From contig NZ_JAJOYX010000003.1 in NCBI RefSeq assembly GCF_022565915.1, positions 310,001 to 374,000 of the forward strand: a stretch of 64,000 nt of DNA, in the 5' to 3' direction. Below are positions 30,943-40,533 of the stretch, piece by piece. This stretch comes from Nesterenkonia sp. LB17. Its GTDB lineage: Bacteria > Actinomycetota > Actinomycetes > Actinomycetales > Micrococcaceae. How positions within the stretch are numbered: position 1 is the stretch's first letter; each line of letters begins with the position of its first letter. The notes under the pieces were generated by a model. That model worked only from the letters and a program-made list of their open reading frames with translations. It had not been told where the DNA came from and did not search any database. A program made the translations under genes and the position numbers.

Positions 30943-33900
30943 TCAGACCTCTTCGACCGAGCTGGGCTCTGCGCGGGAGAGGTCGATGCCGAGCTCCTCC
31001 GCAGCGCTGAACCCGGTTTCCTCCGAGTCACGCATCTCGACCTTGCTGCCGTCCGCGGAGAGGACCTCCACGTTGAGGCAGAGCGACTGCATCTCCTTGA
31101 TGAGCACCTTGAACGACTCCGGAACGCCTGGCTCCGGAATGTTCTCGCCCTTCACGATGGCCTCGTAGACCTTCACGCGACCGTGGATGTCATCGGACTT
31201 GATCGTCAGCAGCTCCTGCAGGGTGTAGGCGGAGCCATAGGCCTCCAGGGCCCAGACCTCCATCTCACCGAAGCGCTGTCCGCCGAACTGTGCCTTGCCG
31301 CCCAGGGGCTGCTGGGTGATCATCGAGTACGGTCCGGTGGAGCGTGCGTGGATCTTGTCGTCGACAAGGTGGTGCAGCTTCAGGATGTACATGTAACCGA
31401 CCGCGACGCCCTCGGGGAACGGCTCACCGGAGCGACCGTCGAAGAGCTGCGCCTTGCCGTTGGCACCCACGAGCTGCTCGCCGTCGCGTGACGGGTTCAC
31501 AGACTCCAGGATGCCGGTCAGCTCGGCCGGCTCGGCGCCGTCGAACACCGGGGTGGAGACCTTGGTGGGTCCGGTCTCGCGGGGCAGGTTCGGGAGCTTC
31601 TTGATCCAGTCAGGCTCGCCCTCGATCTTCCAGCCCTGCTTGGCGGCCCACCCGAGGTGGACCTCCATGACCTGGCCGATGTTCATACGACCGGGCACGC
31701 CCAGCGGGTTGAGCACGATGTCCACCGCGGTGCCGTCGGGCAGGAAGGGCATGTCCTCCACAGGAAGGATCCTGGAGATGACGCCCTTGTTGCCGTGGCG
31801 GCCGGCGAGCTTGTCGCCGTCGGTGATCTTGCGCTTGTTGGCCACGTAGACCCGGACCAGCTGGTTCACACCGGGGGGCAGATCATCGCCCTCCTCCGCA
31901 TCGAAGATCCGGACGCCGATGACGGTGCCGGACTCGCCGTGGGGAACCTTCAGCGAGGTGTCGCGCACTTCGCGGGACTTCTCACCGAAGATGGCGCGCA
32001 GCAGGCGCTCCTCCGGGGTCAGCTCGGTCTCGCCCTTGGGCGTGACGCGACCGACCAGGATGTCTCCGGCGGAGACCTCGGCACCGATGTGGATGATGCC
32101 GCGCTCGTCGAGCTGGGCGAGCATCTCCTCGGAGACGTTGGGGATGTCACGAGTGACCTCTTCGGCACCGAGCTTGGTGTCGCGGGCGTCGACCTCGTGC
32201 TCCTCGATGTGGATCGAGGTGAGCACATCGTCCTGGATCATCCGCTGGGAGAGGATGATCGCATCCTCGAAGTTGTGACCCTCCCAGGACATGAACGCGA
32301 CCAGCAGGTTCTTGCCCAGGGCCAGCTCGCCGGCCTCGGTGGAAGGTCCGTCGGCGATGATCGACTGGCGCTCCAGACGATCCCCCTCGGAGACCCGCAC
32401 ACGCTGGTTGTAGGCGTTGCCCTGGTTCGAGCGCTGGAACTTCATGATCGGGTAGTGGATCTGCGTGCCGTCGTCGTTGAGCACGGTGACCATGTCGGCC
32501 GCGACGCGGGTGACCACGCCGGGCTTCTCAGCGGTGACCGAATCTCCGGCGTCGATGGCGGCGAACTTCTCCATGCCGGTGCCGACCAGCGGTGACTCGG
32601 ACTCCAGCAGCGGCACAGCCTGGCGCTGCATGTTCGCACCCATCAGCGCGCGGTTGGCGTCGTCGTGCTCCAGGAACGGGATCAGCGCGGTGGCGACTGA
32701 CACCATCTGGCGCGGCGAGACGTCCATGTAGTCGATCTCGTCCGGGATGGTCAGCACGGGCTCGCCCTGCTCACCGGTTCCGTCTGCACGGCCGCGGCAG
32801 AGGACGGTGGCTTCTGCGAAGGTCCCGTCCTCGTTCAGCGGCGCGTTGGCCTGGGCGATCTGGGAGACCAGCTCGTCGTCGGCGGTGAGGTAGTCGATCT
32901 GTTCGGTGACGACACCCTTGACGACCTTGCGGTACGGGGTCTCGATGAAGCCGAAGGCGTTGATCCGTCCGTAGGTGGCCAGCGAGCCGATCAGGCCGAT
33001 GTTCGGGCCTTCCGGGGTCTCGATGGGGCACATGCGGCCGTAGTGCGACGGGTGGACGTCACGGACCTCCATGCCGGCGCGATCACGGGAGAGACCGCCC
33101 GGGCCCAGCGCGGAGAGGCGACGCTTGTGCGTCAGTCCGGCCAGCGGGTTGTTCTGATCCATGAACTGCGAGAGCTGGGAGGTGCCGAAGAACTCCTTGA
33201 TGGAGGCGACGACGGGGCGGATGTTGATCAGCGTCTGCGGCGTGATGGCCTCGACGTCCTGAGTCGTCATCCGCTCACGCACCACACGCTCCATACGAGA
33301 CAGGCCGGTGCGGACCTGGTTCTCGATGAGCTCGCCGACCGCACGGATGCGCCGGTTGCCGAAGTGGTCGATGTCGTCCACGGAGATGTGGACGTCGATC
33401 TCGGAGCCGTCGCGGATGCCCTTGATGTTCTCCTTGCCGGCGTGCAGCGCGGCGAGGTAGTGGATCATCGCGACGATGTCCTGCTCGTTGAGCACTGAGG
33501 CGTCGGCGTCGGTGAACGCCTTGTCCACGCCGAGCTTGCGGTTGAGCTTGTAACGGCCCACCTTGGCCAGGTCGTAGCGCTTCGGGGTGAAGTAGAGCCC
33601 GCGCAGCAGCGACTCGGCGGCCTCCACGGTCGGCGGCTCGCCTGGACGCAGCTTGCGGTAGATGTCGATCAGCGCATCGGCCTGGGTCTCGAAGGCGTCC
33701 TTCTCCATGGTGGCGCGGATCGAGTCATACTCGCCGAACTCTTCCAGGATCTGGGACTCGCTCCAGCCCAGGGCCTTCAGCAGCGCGGTGACCGGCTGCT
33801 TGCGACGGCGGTCGAGGCGCACGCCGACCTGATCGCGCTTGTCGATCTCCAGCTCGAACCAGGCACCGCGGGAGGGGATGACCTTGGCGGTGTAGATGTC

Positions 33901-34461
33901 CTTGTCGCTGGTCTTGTCCGGGGTGCGCTCGAAGTAGGCACCCGGGGAACGGACCAGCTGGGACACCACGACACGCTCGGTGCCGTTGATGATGAATGTG
34001 CCGCGATCGGTCATGAGCGGGAAATCGCCCATGAACACGGTCTGCTGCTTGATCTCGCCGGTGTTGTGGTTCATGAACTCGGCCTTGACGTACAGCGGAG
34101 CGGAATACGTGGTGTCCCGTTCCTTGCACTCAGCGACCGGCATCTTGGGGTCGGCGAACTCAGGATCGGAGAAGCTCAGGGACATGGTGCCCTGGAAGTC
34201 CTCGATCGGTGACATCTCTTCGAAGATGTCGGAGAGTCCGGAGGTTTCGGAAACGCCCTTGATGCCCTTCTGTCGGGCCTCCTCGACGCGAGCAGCCCAG
34301 CTGTCGTTGCCGATGAGGCGGTCGAAGGAGTCGATCTGCAGAGCCAGAAGCTCTGGGACATCGAGGGGTTCGTGGATCTTTGCGAATGAGAGTCGGCCTG
34401 CGTATTCAGCAGTGCGGGCCGAGGCAGCGGTTTGAGTCGTTGAGGTGCTCGAGGCGACCAA
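30943..34461 (-). CDS. rpoB: RNA polymerase beta subunit
   Basis: Forms the active-site cleft with beta-prime. The TTG at 34461 is preferred: GGAAGGA lies seven bases before it, and the product (1,172 residues) begins MVASSTST as in related Micrococcaceae; a GTG five codons earlier (34476) is the alternative. The rifampicin region [15 protein letters not shown] / [13 protein letters not shown] carries the wild-type D, H and S at the main resistance positions, so a rifampicin-sensitive enzyme is predicted. The catalytic-channel motif [10 protein letters not shown] is present. Confidence 0.97.
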   Translation of the reverse strand: MVASSTSTTQTAASARTAEYAGRLSFAKIHEPLDVPELLALQIDSFDRLIGNDSWAARVEEARQKGIKGVSETSGLSDIFEEMSPIEDFQGTMSLSFSDPEFADPKMPVAECKERDTTYSAPLYVKAEFMNHNTGEIKQQTVFMGDFPLMTDRGTFIINGTERVVVSQLVRSPGAYFERTPDKTSDKDIYTAKVIPSRGAWFELEIDKRDQVGVRLDRRRKQPVTALLKALGWSESQILEEFGEYDSIRATMEKDAFETQADALIDIYRKLRPGEPPTVEAAESLLRGLYFTPKRYDLAKVGRYKLNRKLGVDKAFTDADASVLNEQDIVAMIHYLAALHAGKENIKGIRDGSEIDVHISVDDIDHFGNRRIRAVGELIENQVRTGLSRMERVVRERMTTQDVEAITPQTLINIRPVVASIKEFFGTSQLSQFMDQNNPLAGLTHKRRLSALGPGGLSRDRAGMEVRDVHPSHYGRMCPIETPEGPNIGLIGSLATYGRINAFGFIETPYRKVVKGVVTEQIDYLTADDELVSQIAQANAPLNEDGTFAEATVLCRGRADGTGEQGEPVLTIPDEIDYMDVSPRQMVSVATALIPFLEHDDANRALMGANMQRQAVPLLESESPLVGTGMEKFAAIDAGDSVTAEKPGVVTRVAADMVTVLNDDGTQIHYPIMKFQRSNQGNAYNQRVRVSEGDRLERQSIIADGPSTEAGELALGKNLLVAFMSWEGHNFEDAIILSQRMIQDDVLTSIHIEEHEVDARDTKLGAEEVTRDIPNVSEEMLAQLDERGIIHIGAEVSAGDILVGRVTPKGETELTPEERLLRAIFGEKSREVRDTSLKVPHGESGTVIGVRIFDAEEGDDLPPGVNQLVRVYVANKRKITDGDKLAGRHGNKGVISRILPVEDMPFLPDGTAVDIVLNPLGVPGRMNIGQVMEVHLGWAAKQGWKIEGEPDWIKKLPNLPRETGPTKVSTPVFDGAEPAELTGILESVNPSRDGEQLVGANGKAQLFDGRSGEPFPEGVAVGYMYILKLHHLVDDKIHARSTGPYSMITQQPLGGKAQFGGQRFGEMEVWALEAYGSAYTLQELLTIKSDDIHGRVKVYEAIVKGENIPEPGVPESFKVLIKEMQSLCLNVEVLSADGSKVEMRDSEETGFSAAEELGIDLSRAEPSSVEEV

Positions 34462-34567
34462 GTTGGATCCTTCCACAGACCTTCGTAGCTTCCGTAGGAA
34501 TCACGCATAAATTCAACTGCCCACCGCTATTTGAAGGCACTGATGTAGAGAAGATGCGCAAAAGTAC

Positions 34568-34597
34568 AGAATAGACCACGAAGGCAGCCCAAGGCAA
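34568..34597 (-). promoter_or_regulatory. Candidate rpoB promoter
   Basis: On the minus strand TTGCCT (34597-34592), an 18-base spacer and TATTCT (34573-34568). Transcription would start near 34561, about 100 bases before rpoB. The AT-rich stretch here stands out from the GC-rich repeats further upstream. Confidence 0.55.
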
Positions 34598-34785
34598 GAC
34601 GAGGCCACTGGGGCGAAGGACGTGAGGACTGCGCCTGACGCCGAATGGGAAGGCCGGCGGAGAGCGCTGACGGGCTCCGGGCTTTCTGGGCAGTAACTGT
34701 ACCAGCCTCCACGCGCGGGGCGTGCGGTGGGACACATCCCCGGCGCGCCCGGCTCAGCGCCGACTCAGCGCCGGCTCCGGGTGAA

Positions 34786-34897
34786 GGTCCACGACGCCGC
34801 CGGCCGAGGGTCCACGACGCCTCCGGCCGGGGGCGCGGTGGCCCTCTGGGCGGGGGCGCGGTGCCCCTCTGGGCGGGGGCGCGGTGGCCCTCTGGGC
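34786..34897. repeat. 23-bp tandem repeats between the response regulator and rpoB
   Basis: Two adjoining families share a 23-bp period. Two copies of a unit starting GGTCCACGACGCC lie at 34786-34808 and 34809-34831; three copies of a unit starting GGGGGCGCGGTGGCCC lie at 34829-34851, 34852-34874 and 34875-34897, nearly identical. Each of the latter contains GCCC-TCT-GGGC, which can form a small hairpin. No spacers of differing sequence separate the units, so this is not a CRISPR array. The tract ends 27 bases before the regulator stop codon. Confidence 0.85.
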
Positions 34898-34924
34898 GGG
34901 GCCTGCGTCCCGGCCGGTCGGGCC

Positions 34925-35653
34925 TCAGACGATCCGGCGCCGCTCCGCCCAGCGGGTGAGCTCGTGTCGGGAGGAGAGCTGGAGCTTGCGCAGCACCTTG
35001 GAGACATGGGTCTCCACGGTCTTGATCGAGATGAACAGCTCGCTGGCGAGCTCCCGGTAGGTGTAGCCGCGCGCGATCAGCCGCATGACCTCCACCTCAC
35101 GCGCGGAGAGTCGGTCGAGCTCCTCATCGCGCACGTCTTCGACGCCGCCGGTGCCGAAGGCGTCCAGGACGAAGCCTGCCAGGCGTGGAGAGAAGACCGC
35201 ATCACCGCCGGCGACGTCCTGGACCGCCTCGACCAGCTCGGCGGTGCTGATGGTCTTGGTGACGTAGCCGCGGGCCCCGGCGCGGATCACCGAGACCACG
35301 TCTTCAGCCTGATCGGAGACGCTGATCGCGAGGAAGCGCACCTCGGGGAGGTCTCGGCAGGCGCGCACGACCTCGGCCCCTCCCCCGCCGGTGCCTCCGG
35401 GCAGATGGACGTCGAGGAGCACCACATCCGGTTGTCCGGCCCGGACCGCAGAGATCGCCGACTCGACGTCGTGGCCCTCTCCGACGACCTCCACGCGACC
35501 AGCCAACTCTGACTTGAGCCCGGCGCGGAAGATGCCGTGGTCATCGATGATCACCACCCGGCGCAGTCGCGCGCCCGGTGGTGCTGGCTCTGCGCGGCCT
35601 CTGCTCTGGCCGCCCATGGCGCCTGAAGGCTGCCGGGGAGGGTGCTCACCCAT
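34925..35653 (-). CDS. NarL/LuxR-family response regulator of an envelope-stress system
   Basis: DNA-binding response regulator, 242 residues. The receiver (about 32-150) has the acidic pair DD (37-38), the phospho-acceptor aspartate D81 in LLDVHLPGG and the conserved lysine in YVTKT. The HTH (about 180-240) contains LSAREVEVMRLIARGYTYREL. An N-terminal stretch of about 28 residues is Pro/Arg-rich, and a later start near residue 30 is possible. Its start overlaps the kinase gene upstream by 8 bases, so the two are co-translated; PspC-domain partners suggest control of a cell-envelope response (LiaR/EsrR-like). Confidence 0.9.
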   Translation of the reverse strand: MGEHPPRQPSGAMGGQSRGRAEPAPPGARLRRVVIIDDHGIFRAGLKSELAGRVEVVGEGHDVESAISAVRAGQPDVVLLDVHLPGGTGGGGAEVVRACRDLPEVRFLAISVSDQAEDVVSVIRAGARGYVTKTISTAELVEAVQDVAGGDAVFSPRLAGFVLDAFGTGGVEDVRDEELDRLSAREVEVMRLIARGYTYRELASELFISIKTVETHVSKVLRKLQLSSRHELTRWAERRRIV

Positions 35654-37082
35654 AGGTCTCCTCGCGCTCTGGCGTCGGCTCGGTCGCCGGCTCCGGCCCG
35701 GTCGCCGCGGCGACGGGCATCCGGAGCTGGACTTCGGTGCCGTTCTCCCCGGAACGGATCCGCGCGGATCCCCCGGCCCGGTTCATCCGCCCGATGATCG
35801 ATTCACGCACCCCGAGCCGGTCAGATTCGATGCCGGCGGGGTCGAAGCCCACCCCACGGTCGCGGATGAACACCGCGTCCTCAGCAGCGGTGGACTCCAG
35901 GTACACCGAGGCGGGGCCGGCATGTTTGAGCGCGTTGACGATCCCCTCCCGGGCCGCCGCCACCAGGACTCGGTGATCGGTGCCCCGCGACTCGCCGACG
36001 GCGATGACCTCCACGGGCACGCTGTGCAGCTCCTCGAGCTCTGCCGCGACGCTGGTCAGCTGCTCCTTCAGCGTCCCGGTGTCGGCGCTGTCTCGGCTGT
36101 AGAGCCACCCGCGCAGCTGCCGCTCCTGCCGCCGCGCCAGCCGCTCCACCGCGGCGGGGTCATGGCGATGCTTCTGGATCATGGCCAGCGTCTGGAGCAC
36201 CGAGTCGTGCAGGTGTGCCGCGATGTCGGCCCGTTCGGCCTCGGCGGCGGCGCGGGCACGCTCGGTGTTGGAGGTGCGGTAGAGCCTGATGAGCCAGGGG
36301 GCGGTCACCAGGGCGACGCCGGCGAGCAGCATCCCGGCGACCATCAGTCCCAGGATCAGGTCCGCGGCCGGGAGGAATCCTCCCGCGAGCAGCAGCAGCG
36401 CAAGGATCACCAGGGCCACTCCGATGCAGAACTGCCAGAGGATCGCCTGTCGCGAGCGTCGCCCGGCCGCGCCGCGCGCACCTGCCCCCGCTTCGTCCCC
36501 GGCGATGGGACTGATCGCGTCGACCTGGGACCAGGCCAGCAGCACTCCGGCCCCGAGGATCATGGGAGGGCCGATGAGCCACCAGTTGATCTGCGCACCG
36601 AGAAGCTGCAGTCCGATCAGACCGGCTCCGCCGAGGAGCGCGCCGCCGAGCAGGACCTGGGGCGAGGACGTGAGCGCATCGACGAGCCCCTTCACCCGGG
36701 TCCCCCAGGACGACATCGGGTCGGCCCTCGGACCGATCCCCTCCGCGGCACTCGACGGGGAGGTACGGGCATCGGGGTGGGCAGACCCGGCGGCGTCGAC
36801 CGCGGGCCCGCTGAGCCCACGGGTGGCGGCCTGCGAACGAGGTTCATCCTCGCCGGGGACGAAGATCCAGAGCCAGCAGTAGAGCAGCAGCCCCACCCCT
36901 CCGGCGATGCTCAGCCCGATCATCACGGCGCGCACCACGGGCACCGAGACCTTCAGGTGGCGGGAGAGCCCCAGACAGACCCCCGCCAGCGGAGTGTCGG
37001 CGGCGCGCAGCAGCGGTGGCCGCGGCACGGGGCTGCGCTGCGGCGCCGGAGGTGTCTCGGGGGCGGCGTCCATATCTTCCAT
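35646..37082 (-). CDS. PspC-domain sensor histidine kinase (LiaS/EsrS-like)
   Basis: Membrane histidine kinase of the NarX/LiaS class, 478 residues. An N-terminal PspC domain (about 24-78, PLAGVCLGLSRHLKVSVPVV and one helix) is followed by about four membrane helices (140-265), the dimerisation helix with the phospho-acceptor H292 in HDSVLQTL, and an HATPase_c domain with NALKHAG and DRGVGFDPAGI. It overlaps its regulator by 8 bases. A PspC/LiaF-like gene starts 128 bases away on the other strand, as in EsrISR. Sensing of membrane or cell-wall damage is inferred from this arrangement. Confidence 0.92.
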   Translation of the reverse strand: MEDMDAAPETPPAPQRSPVPRPPLLRAADTPLAGVCLGLSRHLKVSVPVVRAVMIGLSIAGGVGLLLYCWLWIFVPGEDEPRSQAATRGLSGPAVDAAGSAHPDARTSPSSAAEGIGPRADPMSSWGTRVKGLVDALTSSPQVLLGGALLGGAGLIGLQLLGAQINWWLIGPPMILGAGVLLAWSQVDAISPIAGDEAGAGARGAAGRRSRQAILWQFCIGVALVILALLLLAGGFLPAADLILGLMVAGMLLAGVALVTAPWLIRLYRTSNTERARAAAEAERADIAAHLHDSVLQTLAMIQKHRHDPAAVERLARRQERQLRGWLYSRDSADTGTLKEQLTSVAAELEELHSVPVEVIAVGESRGTDHRVLVAAAREGIVNALKHAGPASVYLESTAAEDAVFIRDRGVGFDPAGIESDRLGVRESIIGRMNRAGGSARIRSGENGTEVQLRMPVAAATGPEPATEPTPEREETYG

Positions 37083-37210
37083 AGTGCCACGCCCGCTCCC
37101 TCACCTCGATGCGTTCTGCCCCAGGATCCGGGGACGGAGAACGGAGATCAGGGTTCGATCAGGGGGCCCCCCAATAGCGGCCGCCGGTGTGGTTGGCGCA
37201 GACTGGAGAC

Positions 37211-38590
37211 ATGGAAAATCACAAGCCTGAGACGGGCCGGCGCTTCTTCAGCTGGATGCGCACAACGGGGCTGATGCGCCCCGACGAAGGTTGGTTCGGC
37301 GGGGTCTTCGCCGGACTGGCCGCCAAGGTCGGCTGGGACGTCGCGCTGGTGCGTGGGCTCGGCGTCGTCGCCTTCATCATCTTCTTCTCGCCGGCGGCCC
37401 TGCTCTACGGGCTGGCCTGGATCCTGGTCCCCAACCGGGCGGGTGAGATACACGCGGAGCAGGCCGTGCGCGGCAGCTTCAGCTCCGGCTTCATCGGAGG
37501 CGTGCTGCTCGCGATCGTGGGGGCGTTGAACATCTTCACCCCGATCAGCATCGCCGGACCGCTGGCGGTGCTGATCAACCTGGTCGTCCTCGGCGCGGTG
37601 GCCTGGCTGGTCTACGTGCTGATCCGCAATCACCGCAGCAACACCACCATCAACGGTGCCGGAGGCACGCGCACGACCCCGGGAACGGCCGGCGCGCAGG
37701 AGGGAAAAGCTGAGGCCGGCGAGCCCGCACCGCCGCGTGCGGACGGAAAGCCGGCCTGGTACCCGAAGGAACAGGACCCCGCGCCTCAGACCGGGGCCCC
37801 GGCTTCAGCTGCGGGACACGGTTCTGCCGCTCAACGGGCTGCTCGTCAGGAGACGACGACCGCGCGGGCCGCGGCACCGCGACCCGGCAGGAGCCCGGGA
37901 GCCTCCCCGCGCGAACGCGCCGAGCGTCGTCGTCATCGCCAGCTCAGCTGGGGACTGGCCATGCTCTCCATCCCGGTGATCATCGGGCTGGCCTGGTTCG
38001 GCGGCGGGTTAGGGCTCTCCGCACTCGCCGTGGCCCTGGTCGCCACCGCGGGCCTGGTGCTGCTGCTGGCCTCAGGCCACCTCGTCGCCGCGCTGCGCGG
38101 ACGACCCGGCGCCCCAGGTCTGCTGATGGTCAGCACCGTGATCATGCTGGTGCTCTTCGCCGGCCAGAGCGGGGCCGGGGGCTTCGGATCCGGCGCGAAC
38201 TACGCCTTCGGCAGCTACACGACCACGGAGTCGGAGGTGAACAGCGGCTTCTCCAACACCACGGTTGATCTGCGCGACCTCGCCGCCGGAGATCCCTCGG
38301 ATGGGGTGATCCCCACCGAGGACGCGGAGATCAACAACGCGTTCTCAAACACCACGGTGATCGTTCCCGATGACGCGCGGATCGTGGTCAGCAATGGGCA
38401 GGCGCTGAGCAACCTCGAGATCGCCACCCAGGACGACCGGCTCGAGCGGTCCGGCATCTCCGGGGAGGACCTCGTGCTGGGCCCGGAAGATTTCGAGCGG
38501 GAGATCCGTCTCGACCTGAACTCAGCCTTCGGCAACACCACGATCTATGACGACACCACCTACGCCCAGGAAGCAGAGAATGCGCGATGA
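37211..38590 (+). CDS. PspC-domain membrane protein with LiaF-like C-terminus
   Basis: Probable membrane partner, likely inhibitor, of the adjacent kinase. With the ATG at 37211 it has 459 residues: PspC domain (about 20-80, with GVFAGLAAKVGWDVALVRG), membrane helices, a Pro/Ala/Gly-rich linker (about 145-230), further helices, and a C-terminal domain with repeated (S/G)NTT motifs (NSGFSNTTVDL, NNAFSNTTVIV, NSAFGNTTIYD) like the soluble domain of LiaF. An ATG preceded by CAGACT at 6 bases may be leaderless, or GGAG two bases upstream may serve. LiaF and EsrI hold their kinases inactive; that role is inferred here. Confidence 0.85.
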   Translation: MENHKPETGRRFFSWMRTTGLMRPDEGWFGGVFAGLAAKVGWDVALVRGLGVVAFIIFFSPAALLYGLAWILVPNRAGEIHAEQAVRGSFSSGFIGGVLLAIVGALNIFTPISIAGPLAVLINLVVLGAVAWLVYVLIRNHRSNTTINGAGGTRTTPGTAGAQEGKAEAGEPAPPRADGKPAWYPKEQDPAPQTGAPASAAGHGSAAQRAARQETTTARAAAPRPGRSPGASPRERAERRRHRQLSWGLAMLSIPVIIGLAWFGGGLGLSALAVALVATAGLVLLLASGHLVAALRGRPGAPGLLMVSTVIMLVLFAGQSGAGGFGSGANYAFGSYTTTESEVNSGFSNTTVDLRDLAAGDPSDGVIPTEDAEINNAFSNTTVIVPDDARIVVSNGQALSNLEIATQDDRLERSGISGEDLVLGPEDFEREIRLDLNSAFGNTTIYDDTTYAQEAENAR

Positions 38591-39078
38591 ACACCACACC
38601 GGAGCGCCCAGGCGAACACTCCCCCACGCATCCCACCACCCCGCTGCCGCCCGAGCCCGCAGACGTCGATGAGCTGCTCGCGGAATCGCTGCGGGCCCAG
38701 AGCGAGCAGGACTTCGCCTGGAAGGAACCGGAGCGCGGGCCGCGCTGGTTCGAGCGCGCCGAGCAGGAGGCGGCTCTCGCCGGCGGCACGACGACAGACC
38801 CCGACCAGGCCCGGGATGCGCTCACGAGGACGACCAGGGATCCAGGCGGCATGGTGTCCGGAGCCGAGCGATCCCCCCGGTCGGGACACCGGCAGGGGCC
38901 GCGCATCGGCGGCGCCGTCTACGCCGCGGTGGCCATCGCGCTGGCCCTGTGGGTGTTGGCGAGCGTGGTGCTCGGGATCCACATCGAGCCGCTCATCGTC
39001 GCGCTCGGCGTCTGCAGCCTTGCCGGGCTGGCCCTGGTGGGGGCAGGTCTGCGGCCGAAGCCGGGACAGCGCATCTGA
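38587..39078 (+). CDS. Hypothetical membrane protein of the envelope-stress locus
   Basis: No family recognised. It has 163 residues: a hydrophilic Pro/Glu/Arg-rich N-terminal part (about 1-108) and two membrane helices (about 110-130 and 134-153) with a short basic end. Its ATG overlaps the stop codon of the PspC/LiaF-like gene by 4 bases, so it is co-translated with it and may be a further component of the same sensing system. A strong convergent terminator follows. Confidence 0.75.
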   Translation: MNTTPERPGEHSPTHPTTPLPPEPADVDELLAESLRAQSEQDFAWKEPERGPRWFERAEQEAALAGGTTTDPDQARDALTRTTRDPGGMVSGAERSPRSGHRQGPRIGGAVYAAVAIALALWVLASVVLGIHIEPLIVALGVCSLAGLALVGAGLRPKPGQRI

Positions 39079-39104
39079 GCCGTCGATGCAGCCGGGTCCA
39101 GGTG

Positions 39105-39157
39105 CTGCACACAGAGATCCCCCGGAAGGAAGCCTTCCGGGGGATCTCTGTGTGCAG
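39105..39157. terminator. Bidirectional terminator between the envelope locus and rplL
   Basis: Perfect 25-bp stem (39105-39129 with 39133-39157) and a 3-base loop, between convergent genes: the plus-strand membrane protein ending at 39078 and the minus-strand rplL ending at 39193. It is the longest perfect stem in the window. Confidence 0.92.
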
Positions 39158-39192
39158 TCAGGACTGCCTGGATGCGGCTGTCGCCGCCCCGA

Positions 39193-39570
39193 TCACTTGA
39201 GGGTGACGGTGGCGCCTGCTGCTTCCAGGGTCTCCTTGGCCTTCTCGGCGGTTGCCTTGTCGACACCTTCGAGAACTGCCTTGGGCGCGCTGTCGACGAC
39301 GTCCTTTGCCTCCTTGAGACCCAGGGAGGTCAGACCGCGCACCTCCTTGATGACGCCGATCTTCTTCTCGCCTGCGGCCTCGAGGACCACGTCGAACTCG
39401 GTCTGCTCTTCTTCTTCCTCAGCTGCGGCTGCCGGAGCTGCGGCGGCGGCTGCGGGAGCGGCTGCAGTGACATCGAAGGTCTCTTCGAAGACCTTGACGA
39501 ACTCGGAGAGCTCGATCAGGGACATGTCCTTGAACTGTTCGATCAGTTCTTCGTTGCTCATCTTCGCCAT
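39193..39570 (-). CDS. rplL: 50S ribosomal protein L7/L12
   Basis: Stalk protein that recruits translation factors. It has 125 residues: an N-terminal dimerisation part ([18 protein letters not shown]), an Ala-rich hinge (about 38-55) and the C-terminal domain with [20 protein letters not shown]. The ATG at 39570 has AGGAG eight bases upstream. It lies 60 bases after rplJ. Confidence 0.98.
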   Translation of the reverse strand: MAKMSNEELIEQFKDMSLIELSEFVKVFEETFDVTAAAPAAAAAAPAAAAEEEEEQTEFDVVLEAAGEKKIGVIKEVRGLTSLGLKEAKDVVDSAPKAVLEGVDKATAEKAKETLEAAGATVTLK

Positions 39571-39630
39571 GGGGGCGCTCCTTCTAAATGTTTAGGGGGT
39601 GTTGCTTGCGGATCAATGCTGAGCTCGAGC

Positions 39631-40149
39631 TCAGGCAGCTTCCTGCTTCTCGCGCAGCGCCTCGACCGTGCGAACGGTCTTGGACAGCGGCGCCTGGAAG
39701 ACGGCGGCAGCCTTGGACTGGACGCCGATGAAGGCACCAGCCATCTTGCTGAGCAGAACCTCACGGGATTCAAGATCCGCGAGCTGCTTCATTCCTGCCT
39801 CGTCGAGGGTGGCGCCATCCATGTAGCCGCCCTTGACGATCAGTGCAGGATTGCTCTTGGCGAAGTCACGCAGCGCCTTGGCCACGTCCACGGCATCGCC
39901 GTGGACGAAGGCGATTGCGGAGGGTCCGGACATCTTGCCTTCAAAGGCGTCGATGCCGAGTTCCCGGGCCGCAATCTCGGTGAGCGTGTTCTTCACCACA
40001 GCGTAGTGTGCGTTCTCTCGCACGGACCGGCGCAGAGTCTGCAGCTGGCCCACGGAGAGGCCGCGGTACTCCGTGAGCACTGCGGCAGTCGAGTTGTTGA
40101 AGAGTTCCTTCAACTCGTCGACGGCGGCAGCCTTCTCAGGATTCGCCAT
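39631..40149 (-). CDS. rplJ: 50S ribosomal protein L10
   Basis: Base of the L7/L12 stalk; with L12 it represses its own mRNA in many bacteria. With the ATG at 40149 it has 172 residues beginning MANPEKAAAVDELKELFN; GGAAGGAG lies upstream. The longer start at 40167 has no ribosome site. LTEYRGLSVGQLQTLRR is the conserved N-terminal segment. The gene is preceded by an L10-type leader with an attenuator-like hairpin. Confidence 0.97.
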   Translation of the reverse strand: MANPEKAAAVDELKELFNNSTAAVLTEYRGLSVGQLQTLRRSVRENAHYAVVKNTLTEIAARELGIDAFEGKMSGPSAIAFVHGDAVDVAKALRDFAKSNPALIVKGGYMDGATLDEAGMKQLADLESREVLLSKMAGAFIGVQSKAAAVFQAPLSKTVRTVEALREKQEAA

Positions 40150-40416
40150 GGCACTCCTTCCGATCATGTAAGCCGGTCACCACCCTCGGGCGGGGCATAA
40201 AAAATGCCCCGCTGCGCAAGGCACGGGGCGTGGCTTCAAGATTGACCTGCTCGCGTATCACCGCGAGCAGAGCCTCTCAGAAGAGCTGATCGTGTCCTGC
40301 GCAGGTCGCCCGATTCGGGTCTTTACGTTGCATCGCCTCACAGACATGATGTCTGCTGACCACGCAGATCAGCCAATGATCTGCGCACGACGACAACGAC
40401 CGGCGGTCTTTGGTCA
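40150..40416 (-). promoter_or_regulatory. L10 leader of rplJ-rplL
   Basis: The transcript from the promoter at 40423-40451 would carry about 265 bases before rplJ, the usual place of the ribosomal protein L10 leader. It contains paired segments (GCTCGCGGTGATACGCGAGC near 40250-40270 on the minus strand) and ends in an attenuator-like hairpin with a T-run. The kink-turn expected of the L10 site was not identified by eye. Confidence 0.65.
40191..40229 (-). terminator. Attenuator hairpin in the rplJ leader with alternative pairing
   Basis: On the minus strand GCCCCG (40229-40224) pairs with CGGGGC (40211-40206), with an inner TGC/GCA, directly followed by six Ts (40204-40199): an intrinsic terminator. 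The same CGGGGCAT can pair with ATGCCCCG just after the T-run (40198-40191), giving an 8-bp hairpin that contains the T-run in its loop. The two folds cannot coexist. Confidence 0.75.
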
Positions 40417-40422
40417 GCCCTG

Positions 40423-40451
40423 ACTCTACATGGTGGTCTGCGCCCGCGCAA
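40423..40451 (-). promoter_or_regulatory. Candidate rplJ promoter
   Basis: On the minus strand TTGCGC (40451-40446), a 17-base spacer and TAGAGT (40428-40423). It lies just after the rplKA terminator in transcription order, so rplJL forms its own unit with a start near 40416. Confidence 0.6.
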
Positions 40452-40473
40452 AACGGGAGACGACGCGGAGACG

Positions 40474-40509
40474 GGAAAGGCCCCCGTCCGGGTGGACGAG
40501 GGCCTTTCC
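40474..40509 (-). terminator. Terminator of rplK-rplA
   Basis: 16-bp stem with one mismatch (40474-40489 with 40494-40509), loop GGGT, starting 25 bases after the rplA stop codon. Confidence 0.85.
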
Positions 40510-40533
40510 TGGTGCTGCACGAGTTGCCTCGTG

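Noticed and set aside
34786-34897. CRISPR array
   Set aside because: The 23-bp units adjoin each other with no spacers, and no cas genes are present.
37162-37171. GGGGGCCCCC as an operator of the envelope-stress locus
   Set aside because: A 10-base GC palindrome is common in DNA of this composition; position between divergent genes is suggestive but not evidence.
35391-37274. 627-codon plus-strand open frame opposite the PspC kinase
   Set aside because: Antisense of a kinase with all its motifs; Arg/Pro/Gly composition only.
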